A stretch of 64,000 bases of DNA from Cephaloticoccus sp. (GTDB lineage Bacteria; Verrucomicrobiota; Verrucomicrobiia; Opitutales; Opitutaceae): assembly GCA_030833445.1 (NCBI GenBank), contig JAURHD010000003.1, positions 62,001-126,000 of the forward strand. Direction: 5' to 3'. Position numbers and translations under genes: made by a program. Of the stretch, positions 37,317-46,464 are shown in pieces. The notes under the pieces are model-generated. The model had not been told where the DNA came from. It did no database searches and worked only from the letters and a program-made list of their open reading frames with translations. Position 1 is the stretch's first letter, and each line of letters opens with the position of its first letter.

Positions 37317-40094
37317 ATGAAAACCACGCCTAATTTCTCTTCCACCCGGGGCTCCGCCCTGATTGCCGTGTTGTTTCTGGTCACCATCATGAGTTTGCTC
37401 AGTGCGAGTATCATCAGTTACTCCATTAGCGAACGCCGTTCCAACGAACGGCAACGGCTGCAATTGCGTGCCCGTAATATGGCGGAGAATGTCGCGCTCT
37501 ACGCCTCGGAACAGGTCACCACCAAACTCTATCGCCTGCGGAGCACGAGTCCCATCCAGTTTCTCAGCGGCAGCAATAAAATCTACCTGCCCCCAAGCAA
37601 TGTGCTCACGACTAAATTTTCCTCCAGTTCGGATGTGGATCTTTACGCCGGTCTGACCAGCACGACTGGGCTGGCCTTCATCGATCCTTCCGATCCGGCC
37701 AATGCTTCCAACCCCAACGTCGGCCTGCAAGCCAGCACCAGTATTGTGCCTATTATCACCAAGTCCACGATGTCGCATCCGACCGTCGGTGCCGTGACGG
37801 CTTACGCCGAACAGGATCTCCAAGTCGCCCTGATACCGCTGTTCCAATTCGCAATTTTCTACAATCAAGACCTCGAGTTCGCCCCGGGCGCAGACATGGT
37901 CATCGCCGGTCCGGTTCACGCCAATGGCAACTTCATTGCCCGTAGTCAGACCGGGTTTTCCAATACGGTCCAATTTATCGACCGGGTAACTGCATCGGGT
38001 AGCTTTTATGCTGATACGGCCTATCTGGGTAATACCTATAATGAATATGGCGGGGCGGACTCGGGTCCGGGCGGCACCGGCCCGCTTTACTTCCAGAATC
38101 CGGCAGGTTCAGTGACCAATATCAAAAGCAGTTCCGGAACCTGGCGGGACCATAAATACGGCAACAGCAACGAATCTTCGACCACCCTCAGCCAATTCAA
38201 AACTTTCGCAACCGCGACCTACGGTGGTAATCTGCGCACCAGTGTGCACGGCGTCACCGAACTGGTCCTGCCGGGGGTCGACAATAGCGGCGCCACCAAT
38301 TCAGGGCGCACCGTGATTGAACCCGCCGCCGCCACGGACTCGGCGGGTGAAATTCAGACCAAGTTCGCCCGTAATGCCGGTCTCTATATTATCGTGAATC
38401 CAGATGACGATACCCGCACTGGCATTCTGCCTGACGCTTCAACCGTCAGTATGCCGGCCTATTCGTATCGATGCTGGCTCAACACGGTGAACGCCGACGG
38501 AAGCTACTCCCTCAGCGAAGTCGTGCTGCCCGGTCAGCCGAGCTATGGCACTGGCAATGCCACCAAAAACAATCTGCCCAACCGTTTTACAGATCGAACT
38601 GATGTGGGCCGAAATCAGATTCTGCGCATACCAGCCAGTGGACGATCCGCCGACGATACCGTCGCTTCATTCACCAGCGGGGCGGTCTCCATCGCCAATA
38701 TAATCGATGCAACCTCTACAACCGGATATGCAAACGGAACCCCAGCATGGGGCAATTTTCCGGATGCCTTTTTCTACGACCTGCGTCGTGCCGATAACAG
38801 CAAGGGCTATCCCTTCAATCGCACCTCATCAAATCCGTTCAATCCGCGTCCCATTGCCAAAATCGACTTCGACATGACGCGTTTTAAACTGGCGGTGGAG
38901 CGCATCGTCAATTCAGCGACTGCGAGTAGTGCCATTTACAATCCAGATGTGCCGAACAACTCTAATTGGAATAACAATATTCTGAAATCATCCGCGACGA
39001 CGGCCTCGGTCAGTTTATATCCCACGGGCTATGACAGTGCCACCGGATTCCCCAAAACCCTCACTGGCACGGTCACCTGCGATCCTTTTAAAATCTATTA
39101 TGCCTCTGGAACTGCCGCCACGGCGGCCAATCTGGTAAATATCAGCTCCGCGTCGCCTTGGTTCGATGGCATCACCATCTATGTCCATTCCATCGATGCC
39201 GAGGTCAAGGACGGCACAAGGACTGACTCAGGGGTTCGCCTCTGGAATGGACGCGGTTCGGTCGTCTCCCTCTCCTCCTCGTCTTATCCCGGGCGCACCG
39301 GTTTGAGCTTCGGCACCAATGACGCCGCCTACATTGTGGGGCATTTCAATGCCCAAGGGACTCCCAACACTACCACCAGTTCTACCAGCAACCCGGGCGG
39401 CTATGCTGCCCGCTATCCGGATAGCAGCGGCGAAATGTTGGTCTCGGTGATGTCGGATGCCATTACCATCCTGTCCCAACCGGAGTTTACCAAATCCAGC
39501 TCCAACTATTACCAAAGCAGTGGATGGTGCGATGCGTTGAGCAGCAATACCCGTGATTCCAATAGCAGTTATTGGAGCAGCACTTGGTATCGTTCCAATC
39601 CGAGCACCAGCAACCGCACCGATGGGGTAAACACCAGTATCAAGCCGCCGATCATGCCCAACCTCGGGGTCCACAGCAGCGGCAGTGATCCCTTCAAAGG
39701 GACTGGTTCGAGCTCCTACGATGAAAAGTTTGCGCCGAATGTAACCGAGGTTTCGGCCTGCTTATTGACCGGGATAGTTCCCACCGACAGCCACCAAACG
39801 AGCGGCGGCGTGCACAATTTCCCACGACTGCTCGAAGCATGGTCGGGCACGGGACTTTACATCCGGGGATCGATGGTAGCCATGTTCAGCAGTGAGGTCC
39901 TTACGGAACCATGGAGTATCCGAATCTACACGGGAGCCGGTCGTTACTGGGGTCTGCATCAAAGTCTGCGCACTGCCGGCCACGACATTCCATTGGAACC
40001 CGTCGTATTGAATGCCCAAAGGCAGCATTACACCGAAATCACAAAATCAGAATTCACGACGCTCAAGGCGACCATCCAAGCTCTGCCCAACTAA
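37317..40094 (+). CDS. Very large PilX-like exported protein
   Basis: The 925-residue protein begins with a basic leader and a hydrophobic helix (RGSALIAVLFLVTIMSLLSA, about 12-31) of the PilX_N type, lacking a classical cleavage Glu. PilX-like proteins are usually under 250 residues; this one is several times longer and Ser/Thr/Asn/Tyr-rich. Near the end it has LLTGIVPTDSHQTSGGVHNF and LLEAWSGTGLYIRGSMVAMF, a pattern I know from other large verrucomicrobial/planctomycetal PilX-like proteins. It is 6 bases after the PilW-like gene. It might form the tip of a pilus or a secretion pseudopilus. Confidence 0.78.
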   Translation: MKTTPNFSSTRGSALIAVLFLVTIMSLLSASIISYSISERRSNERQRLQLRARNMAENVALYASEQVTTKLYRLRSTSPIQFLSGSNKIYLPPSNVLTTKFSSSSDVDLYAGLTSTTGLAFIDPSDPANASNPNVGLQASTSIVPIITKSTMSHPTVGAVTAYAEQDLQVALIPLFQFAIFYNQDLEFAPGADMVIAGPVHANGNFIARSQTGFSNTVQFIDRVTASGSFYADTAYLGNTYNEYGGADSGPGGTGPLYFQNPAGSVTNIKSSSGTWRDHKYGNSNESSTTLSQFKTFATATYGGNLRTSVHGVTELVLPGVDNSGATNSGRTVIEPAAATDSAGEIQTKFARNAGLYIIVNPDDDTRTGILPDASTVSMPAYSYRCWLNTVNADGSYSLSEVVLPGQPSYGTGNATKNNLPNRFTDRTDVGRNQILRIPASGRSADDTVASFTSGAVSIANIIDATSTTGYANGTPAWGNFPDAFFYDLRRADNSKGYPFNRTSSNPFNPRPIAKIDFDMTRFKLAVERIVNSATASSAIYNPDVPNNSNWNNNILKSSATTASVSLYPTGYDSATGFPKTLTGTVTCDPFKIYYASGTAATAANLVNISSASPWFDGITIYVHSIDAEVKDGTRTDSGVRLWNGRGSVVSLSSSSYPGRTGLSFGTNDAAYIVGHFNAQGTPNTTTSSTSNPGGYAARYPDSSGEMLVSVMSDAITILSQPEFTKSSSNYYQSSGWCDALSSNTRDSNSSYWSSTWYRSNPSTSNRTDGVNTSIKPPIMPNLGVHSSGSDPFKGTGSSSYDEKFAPNVTEVSACLLTGIVPTDSHQTSGGVHNFPRLLEAWSGTGLYIRGSMVAMFSSEVLTEPWSIRIYTGAGRYWGLHQSLRTAGHDIPLEPVVLNAQRQHYTEITKSEFTTLKATIQALPN

Positions 40095-40097
40095 ACC

Positions 40098-40706
40098 TTA
40101 CTCCAACTTAGACTGCCGCACCCAATCAGCCAACTGGTGCCAGGCATTCGCCCGGTGACTGGATGCTTGTTTGGTAAGTTCCGACAGTTGACCATAGGTG
40201 CAGTCAAAGCCACGCGGCACAAATAACGGATCGTAACCAAAACCGCCGGCGCCCATTGGCTCATCCAACAACACGCCATGACACCTGCCTTCGAAAATAT
40301 GCTCCTCATTCGTGGGTGAAATCAAAAGCAGGACGCATACGTAGTGGGCTCCGCGCTTAGGCTTCGGCACCGCACGCATCACTTCGACCAACTTGCGCAA
40401 GTTGGCCGCGTCATCCCCGGCCGGACCGGCAAAGTATGCCGATTCGACCCCCGGTCCGCCTTCCAAGGCATCCACGCAGATTCCGCTGTCATCCGCCAAA
40501 GCCCAACCGTCCGCCGGCAACAATCCTTTCAGCGCTAAGGCCTTTTTGCGGGCATTGCCTACAAACGTGCCCGTATCTTCAACCACCGGCGGCATCCCTC
40601 CCACCTGTCGCGCTGATTGAATCGTGATAGGCAACCCGCTCGCATCAGCCAAGGCCTGCAGTTCCTGCACCTTGTGGACGTTACCTGAGGCTAAAAACAG
40701 TTTCAT
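40098..40706 (-). CDS. rdgB: Non-canonical purine NTP pyrophosphatase (RdgB/HAM1)
   Basis: RdgB hydrolyses ITP, dITP and XTP to keep them out of nucleic acids. From ATG 40706 the protein has 202 residues and typical motifs: LFLASGNVHKVQEL at the start, VVEDTGTFVGNARKKAL, WALADDSGICVDAL with GPGVESAYFAG, and GGFGYDPLFVP followed by SHRANA. The start codon lies inside the 3' end of ribD (26-base overlap), so it is coupled. The stop is 3 bases from the convergent PilX-like gene. Confidence 0.95.
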   Translation of the reverse strand: MKLFLASGNVHKVQELQALADASGLPITIQSARQVGGMPPVVEDTGTFVGNARKKALALKGLLPADGWALADDSGICVDALEGGPGVESAYFAGPAGDDAANLRKLVEVMRAVPKPKRGAHYVCVLLLISPTNEEHIFEGRCHGVLLDEPMGAGGFGYDPLFVPRGFDCTYGQLSELTKQASSHRANAWHQLADWVRQSKLE

Positions 40707-41841
40707 CGATGAACATTTTTTCCGGATAGACCAGCCGGCCGCGAGCGAGCATGTCATCTCCTAAAACGGTGTGTTTAACCTCCTTGAGCCTGACGGCATT
40801 AATCAACTTCTCGGTGCGCAGGCCATTCATCATGGGCTTGGCCCGGTCATCGCCCAGAATCATGGGGGCCCGGTAAGAAAAAAGGTAATCGATCTGAGCA
40901 TCCCGCAACAATTGGCTCAGTAACTGGGAGCCGCCCTCAAAATAGACCCCCGAAATTCTAGCCTCAGCACATTTTCGCCGAAAATCGACCCAGCCAACTC
41001 GCTGGGTGGTCGAAGGCAATACCCAGACTCCAACCCCCAGTGCTTCAAGTTTCCTCACATATCCCATGCCACCATGGGGAGTGGTCACTACGATGGTCCG
41101 TTCATGAAATTCATCCGTATAAACCGACGGTAGATTTTTGTCGGTCACTGTGCGCAGGAGACCATCAAAAACAAAGCGCACTGGACACCATTCCTCCGCA
41201 CCTTCGATGCGCGAAGTCAGCCGGGGATTGTCATGTATGAGGGTCCCGGCCCCCACGGCAATTGCGGGAAACAGGCGACGCCAACGCATGACATCGGCAC
41301 GGGCCGTTTCTCCAGTAATCCACCGGGAATCTCCAGTTCGACAAGCGATTCGGCCGTCCAGGGTGGTCGCGGTCTTGGCCGCCAGCAATGGGGTTCCAGT
41401 GCTGATCCAATGATTAAAGATCAGATTCAGATCTTGGCACTCCTGCTCCAACACGCCCTTGGTCACCGTGATACCCGCTTCACGTAATACGTCAAAGCCA
41501 TGCCCAGCGTGGTCAGGATTCGGGTCGGTTGCCCCAACCACAACCGCCTTGATACCGGAGGCTATAATCGCATCCGTGCATGCCCCGGTGCGTCCTTCAG
41601 TTGAACAGGGCTCAAGGGTAACGTAAAGTATCGCCCCGGCCCGCGGTTTTTTCCCTCTCGACAACAAGGCCAGTCTTTCCGCGTGCGGTCCGCCATCAGG
41701 GGCGGTCGCCCCTTCACCCACAATTTTTCCATCCTCCACGATAACCGCCCCGACCATCGGGTTGGGATGAGTTGTGCCCCAGACGCTATGCGCCAATTCC
41801 AAGGCGCGACGCATGAATTGTTCGTGCTCAGCCATGAACAT
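40681..41841 (-). CDS. ribD: Bifunctional riboflavin biosynthesis protein RibD
   Basis: RibD deaminates and then reduces the pyrimidine intermediate of riboflavin synthesis. The 386-residue protein has an N-terminal deaminase (about 1-150; zinc site PHAERLAL plus TLEPCSTEGRTGACTDAI, with the catalytic Glu in HAE) and a C-terminal reductase (from TPLLAAKTATTLDGRIACRT, with GAGTLIHDNPRLTSR and VYFEGGSQLLSQLL). ATG 41841 and ATG 41835 are both possible; both overlap the hydrolase gene. No other rib gene is seen in the window. Confidence 0.95.
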   Translation of the reverse strand: MFMAEHEQFMRRALELAHSVWGTTHPNPMVGAVIVEDGKIVGEGATAPDGGPHAERLALLSRGKKPRAGAILYVTLEPCSTEGRTGACTDAIIASGIKAVVVGATDPNPDHAGHGFDVLREAGITVTKGVLEQECQDLNLIFNHWISTGTPLLAAKTATTLDGRIACRTGDSRWITGETARADVMRWRRLFPAIAVGAGTLIHDNPRLTSRIEGAEEWCPVRFVFDGLLRTVTDKNLPSVYTDEFHERTIVVTTPHGGMGYVRKLEALGVGVWVLPSTTQRVGWVDFRRKCAEARISGVYFEGGSQLLSQLLRDAQIDYLFSYRAPMILGDDRAKPMMNGLRTEKLINAVRLKEVKHTVLGDDMLARGRLVYPEKMFIDETVFSLR

Positions 41842-42463
41842 GGGGATTGGACTTCATCTCACGGCCGACCGTCGTGGCGGGACCATGTCCGGGATAAACC
41901 GTGCTAGCGGCGGGCAGCGTATAGATCTGTTCTCGAATAGACCGTTCAAGGAGATCGAAATCGCCGCCAGGTAGATCGGTGCGCCCGATGCTCCCTTTGA
42001 AAAGAGCATCGCCGACAAAAGCCGCCGACATTGATTCGAAATAGAACAACACGTTGCCCGGACAATGACCCGGCACGTGCCGCACCGCAATGGAAAGTCC
42101 CAAGGCTTTCAATTGAGTGCCCTGTTCGACCCATTGATCCACCTTCACCGGCTCCAAGTTGAGCTCCATGTTCATGAACCGTTTCATGACTTCGGGGCTT
42201 TCGATGAGCACCTTGTCAGCGACGTGGGCCCGCACCGTCGCCCCCGTCGCCCGCACGACCTCTGCACCGCCTTGAGTGTGATCCCAGTGGCCGTGGGTCA
42301 GCCATAATTCCGTCAATTTGCAGCCATCCTTGGCCAATAGCGGCTGCACTTGGCTCCAGACCTCCCCCGGGGCATCAATCAAAACTGCATCTCCCCGTTT
42401 CGAATCGGTCAGCAGATACGCATTGGTTTGGATCATCCCGGCCGGCAGCACATACAAATTCAT
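41828..42463 (-). CDS. Metallo-beta-lactamase-fold hydrolase (glyoxalase II-like)
   Basis: From ATG 42463 the protein has 211 residues. The zinc signature is [15 protein letters not shown], followed by [31 protein letters not shown] and [13 protein letters not shown], the pattern of single-domain glyoxalase-II-like hydrolases (YcbL type). Likely substrate is a thioester such as S-lactoylglutathione, but this cannot be fixed. Open frame reaches 42568, but the longer start adds residues not seen in the family. It is divergent from leuB and overlaps ribD. Confidence 0.9.
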   Translation of the reverse strand: MNLYVLPAGMIQTNAYLLTDSKRGDAVLIDAPGEVWSQVQPLLAKDGCKLTELWLTHGHWDHTQGGAEVVRATGATVRAHVADKVLIESPEVMKRFMNMELNLEPVKVDQWVEQGTQLKALGLSIAVRHVPGHCPGNVLFYFESMSAAFVGDALFKGSIGRTDLPGGDFDLLERSIREQIYTLPAASTVYPGHGPATTVGREMKSNPHVHG

Positions 42464-42554
42464 TGCTAACAGTCCATGCGTGATGCCCCGGCCCGCGCAA
42501 TCGCGAAAATTCCCCTTTCCCTTTCCCTCGGCCCTTGTTACGTCCCTGACTTCT

Positions 42555-43658
42555 ATGCAGTCGCTCAAGTTTGCTGTTCTGGCCGGAGACTATATCGGAC
42601 CCGAGGTCATGTCCGCCGCATTGCGCGTGCTGAAGCATGTGGCCGGGCAGGAAGCCCTCCGGCTCGACTTTACCGAGGCCGCGGTGGGCGGTGCGGCCAT
42701 CGACCAGTTTGGTGAGGCCCTTCCGGCCGCAACCGTGAAGATTTGTGAATCGGCCGATGCCATTCTCTTCGGTTCGGTGGGCGGCCCAAAATGGGAAAAA
42801 CTACCGACCAAGCAGCAGCCGGAACGCGCCGCCCTCCTGCCCCTGCGCAAGCACTTTACCCTCTTTGCCAACATCCGTCCAGGCTTGCTCTATCCCGAGT
42901 TGACGGATGCCTCTCCACTCAAGACTAACCGCATCGCCGACGGCATCGACATCGTTTGTATCCGCGAGCTGACCGGCGGGGTCTATTTCGGTCAGCCCAA
43001 GAGCACGACCACCCTGGCCGACGGTGACATCGAGGCCATCGACACCATGGTCTACCGCAAGAGCGAGATTGAGCGAATCACCGCCGTTGCCATCACCGCC
43101 GCCCGGGCCCGCGGCAAGAAGCTCTGCTCGGTCGACAAGGCCAATGTGTTGGAAACCTCTGTCCTCTGGCGCAAGACCGTCACCGACTATCTCGCCAAGC
43201 ATGCACCAGACATCGCTCTCAGCCACATGTATGTGGACAACGCCGCCATGCAGTTGGCCCGCGACCCGAACCAATTCGATGTATTCCTTACCGAAAATAT
43301 GTTCGGCGACATTCTCTCCGACGAGATGGCCGTGATCTGTGGTTCACTCGGCATGCTGTCATCCGCCTCGCTCGGTGCCGGCAGCAACTCCCTCGGCAAA
43401 CCCTTCGGACTCTATGAACCAGGCGGTGGCACCGCGCCGGATATTGCCGGCAAAAATCTCGCCAATCCCTGCGCCCAGATTCTGTCCGCCGCGCTCATGT
43501 TGCGCTATAGCTTTGGCTTGGACGCCATCGCCAACCGGATCGAAATCGCCGTGCGCCAGACGGTCACTTCCGGCACCCGCACGGGCGATATCGCATTTGG
43601 CAAGACCTCGGTCGGCACGATTGAAATGGCCGACGCCATCATCGCGAATCTGAACTAA
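42555..43658 (+). CDS. leuB: 3-isopropylmalate dehydrogenase (LeuB)
   Basis: LeuB oxidises 3-isopropylmalate with NAD+ in leucine synthesis. ATG 42555 gives 367 residues and the expected start ([20 protein letters not shown]); the frame is open from 42318 but the extra part is unlike the family. Motifs are [39 protein letters not shown] and the family signature [20 protein letters not shown] with [20 protein letters not shown] near the end. leuA, leuC and leuD are not in the window. Confidence 0.96.
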   Translation: MQSLKFAVLAGDYIGPEVMSAALRVLKHVAGQEALRLDFTEAAVGGAAIDQFGEALPAATVKICESADAILFGSVGGPKWEKLPTKQQPERAALLPLRKHFTLFANIRPGLLYPELTDASPLKTNRIADGIDIVCIRELTGGVYFGQPKSTTTLADGDIEAIDTMVYRKSEIERITAVAITAARARGKKLCSVDKANVLETSVLWRKTVTDYLAKHAPDIALSHMYVDNAAMQLARDPNQFDVFLTENMFGDILSDEMAVICGSLGMLSSASLGAGSNSLGKPFGLYEPGGGTAPDIAGKNLANPCAQILSAALMLRYSFGLDAIANRIEIAVRQTVTSGTRTGDIAFGKTSVGTIEMADAIIANLN

Positions 43659-43713
43659 TGCCATTACTTCTGTTCGTCTTTTGGACCTTACTGGTGCTAA
43701 CCTAATCCCTTTC

Positions 43714-46464
43714 ATGACTTCCGCCCAGATCCGCCAGTCCTACCTCGATTACTTTGCCCAACAGGGCCACACCGTGGTCCCGTCCGCGTCGCTGCTGCCC
43801 GATTCTCCCGGATTGCTGTTCACCAATGCGGGTATGAACCAGTTTGTGCCCATCTTTCTGGGAGACAAGCAGCCCGACGTATCCACTTGGGCCGGGGCCA
43901 TTCCAAGCCAGGACACCCGTGCGGCCGACACCCAGAAATGCATTCGTGCGGGCGGCAAACACAACGACCTCGAGGATGTCGGCTTCGACACCTATCACCA
44001 CACGTTCTTCGAGATGCTCGGCAACTGGTCCTTCGGCGATTACTTCAAAAAGGAGTCGATCAACTGGGGCTGGGAATTGATCACCAAGGTCTGGGGCGTG
44101 CCGGCCAAACGGCTTTTCGCCACGGTCTATAAACCCGACAAGAGCAAGGGCGATCCGGCCGACTTCGACCAAGAAGCCTACGACATCTGGGCCACCATCT
44201 TCAAAAAGGAGGGACTCGATCCCGCCGTGCACATCGTCAACGGCAACAAGAAGGACAATTTCTGGATGATGGGCGACACGGGCCCCTGCGGTCCGTGTTC
44301 GGAGATCCATTTCAATCTCCTTCCCTCGGACGACGAAACCGCGGGCCGCAAGCTCGTCAACGATTCCAGCCCACGCTGCATCGAAATCTGGAATCACGTT
44401 TTCATCCAATTCAACGCCAATGCGGATGGCACCTTCTCGCAGCTCGCCGCCAAACACGTCGACACGGGCATGGGCTTCGAACGCGTCGCGGGCATTCATG
44501 CCACGACGAACGGTTTCAAGGACTTCACCAAAGATCCGTCGAATTACGCGGCGGATGTCTTCGCGCCGCTCTTTGCCAAAGTTTCCGCCCTTTCCGGCAA
44601 AACCTACACCGCCACCGTCCCAACCAAACGCGAAGGCCTGAGTGAACAGGAAAACACCGATGTCGCCTTCCGTGTCCTCGCCGACCACGCCCGTTGCGTA
44701 TCGTGCGCCATCGCCGACGGCATCATGCCCGGGAACGAGGGTCGCAACTACGTCATCCGCCGCATCCTCCGCCGGGGCATTCTCTACGGCACCAAGATCG
44801 GCCTGAAACCCGGATTCTTTGAGCAACTCGTCGCCCCGGTCGTCGAGTCCCTCGGTGCGGTCTTTCCCGAACTCCAACAGCAGCAGGAAATCATTCGGCG
44901 TGTCATCCGCAGTGAGGAGGAGAGCTTTGGACGCACGTTGGACAAGGGACTTCAGGTATTTGAGCAGAAGATGCAGTCTCTAAATACGAAAACTGCTAAA
45001 GATGGGACTTTGGAAACGGACAAAGTAGAAGTGAGATTTCTGTTTCCAGGTGATGCAGCTTTTCGACTCTACGATACATTCGGCTTTCCGCTAGATATGA
45101 CCGGCGTCCTTACCGCTGAGAGAGGACTCTCGGTAGACGAGGTAAAGTTCGAAGAATTGATGGAGGCTCAGCGCGAGCGCGGCCGGGCTTCCCAAAAGAA
45201 GGAAATTCTCGTCGCTGCGACGGAAGGAGAAACTTCCGATCTCAAAGCCAGCAAGTTTCTCGGCTACACCGAGACTGTCGCCAAGGCCGAATTGGTGGAT
45301 GTCGTTTCGGCGGACAAGGACACCTTTCTCGTTTTCGATCAGTCGCCATTTTACGCCGAGATGGGTGGTCAGGCCGGCGATACCGGCACGGCCCTCATCG
45401 GCGATAAACTGGTCCACATCGTGGACACGGTGAAGGACAAGGCTGGACGCCACCTTCACAAAGTCGCCGCCAAATCACCCGCAGTCGAAGTGGGCAGCCA
45501 TGCGGAACTCTCCGTCGATCTGACGCGCCGTCGTGCCATCTCCCGTCACCACTCTGCCGCGCACTTGATTCACTGGGCCTTGCGCAAAGTGCTCGGCACC
45601 CACGTCCGCCAGGCCGGCACATCCAAGACTCCCGAGCGCATGCGTTTCGACTTCTCGCATTTCGAGGCCGTCACCCACGCGCAACTGCAAGAGATTGAGC
45701 AGCTCATCAACGACAAGGTCATCGACAACGCAAAGGTCGAGTCCTACGAAACCGAATTCGACAAGAAACCGGCCGACACCCTCGCGTTCTTCGGCGACAA
45801 ATACGGCAAGATCGTCCGGGTGGTCGACATCGGTGGCTACAGCCGCGAGCTCTGCGGCGGCACCCACGTCACGACCACCGGTGAAATCGGCCTGATTCGG
45901 ATCGTAGCTGAGATGGCGATTGCCGCCGGCACCCGACGCATTGAAGCGGTCGCTGGTCAGGCCGCCTATACCTTTACCGCCGAACATGAAATCGCGCTCA
46001 AGACCGCCGGCGCGAAACTGAATGCCGGCCCCCATGACCTGGTGCAGAAACTTGATGCCCTGTTGGCGCACCAAAAAGAAATCGAGACCAAGCTAAAAGG
46101 CTTTGAACAAAAGGCCGCGGCCGGCCTCTCCGATTCCCTGATCGCCAACGCCGTCGAGAAAGACGGTTTGAAATTCATTTCAGCCGTCGTCGAAATCGAG
46201 TCACCGGAAGCGCTGCGCAATCTCGGATCCCAAACTCTGCCGAAGCTCGGCGAAGGGGTCGTGAAACTCGGCGCAATCTTTGGCGACAAGGCGACCGTCG
46301 TTGCGTTCTGTTCGCCGGCGGCAATCAAAGCCGGTCATCAGGCCGGCAAGATCATCGCGTCAATTTCCACCGCGATCGGCGGTAAAGGTGGCGGCAAGCC
46401 CGACTTCGCCATGGGTGGCGGCAAGGAAACGAGCAAACTGGCTGCAGCCTTAGACGAGGTCTGA
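43714..46464 (+). CDS. alaS: Alanyl-tRNA synthetase
   Basis: AlaS charges tRNA-Ala and edits mischarged tRNA. From ATG 43714 it has 916 residues; the frame is open to 43681 (TTG). Class II core motifs are seen in [35 protein letters not shown], then [20 protein letters not shown], and [14 protein letters not shown]. The editing site has [17 protein letters not shown] and [13 protein letters not shown], and the C-terminal part ends with [15 protein letters not shown]. Residues about 424-489 (bases 44985-45180) have clearly different codon use, with AGA, CTA and AAA, and lower GC than the rest. The stop overlaps the convergent sensor kinase gene. Confidence 0.96.
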   Translation: MTSAQIRQSYLDYFAQQGHTVVPSASLLPDSPGLLFTNAGMNQFVPIFLGDKQPDVSTWAGAIPSQDTRAADTQKCIRAGGKHNDLEDVGFDTYHHTFFEMLGNWSFGDYFKKESINWGWELITKVWGVPAKRLFATVYKPDKSKGDPADFDQEAYDIWATIFKKEGLDPAVHIVNGNKKDNFWMMGDTGPCGPCSEIHFNLLPSDDETAGRKLVNDSSPRCIEIWNHVFIQFNANADGTFSQLAAKHVDTGMGFERVAGIHATTNGFKDFTKDPSNYAADVFAPLFAKVSALSGKTYTATVPTKREGLSEQENTDVAFRVLADHARCVSCAIADGIMPGNEGRNYVIRRILRRGILYGTKIGLKPGFFEQLVAPVVESLGAVFPELQQQQEIIRRVIRSEEESFGRTLDKGLQVFEQKMQSLNTKTAKDGTLETDKVEVRFLFPGDAAFRLYDTFGFPLDMTGVLTAERGLSVDEVKFEELMEAQRERGRASQKKEILVAATEGETSDLKASKFLGYTETVAKAELVDVVSADKDTFLVFDQSPFYAEMGGQAGDTGTALIGDKLVHIVDTVKDKAGRHLHKVAAKSPAVEVGSHAELSVDLTRRRAISRHHSAAHLIHWALRKVLGTHVRQAGTSKTPERMRFDFSHFEAVTHAQLQEIEQLINDKVIDNAKVESYETEFDKKPADTLAFFGDKYGKIVRVVDIGGYSRELCGGTHVTTTGEIGLIRIVAEMAIAAGTRRIEAVAGQAAYTFTAEHEIALKTAGAKLNAGPHDLVQKLDALLAHQKEIETKLKGFEQKAAAGLSDSLIANAVEKDGLKFISAVVEIESPEALRNLGSQTLPKLGEGVVKLGAIFGDKATVVAFCSPAAIKAGHQAGKIIASISTAIGGKGGGKPDFAMGGGKETSKLAAALDEV

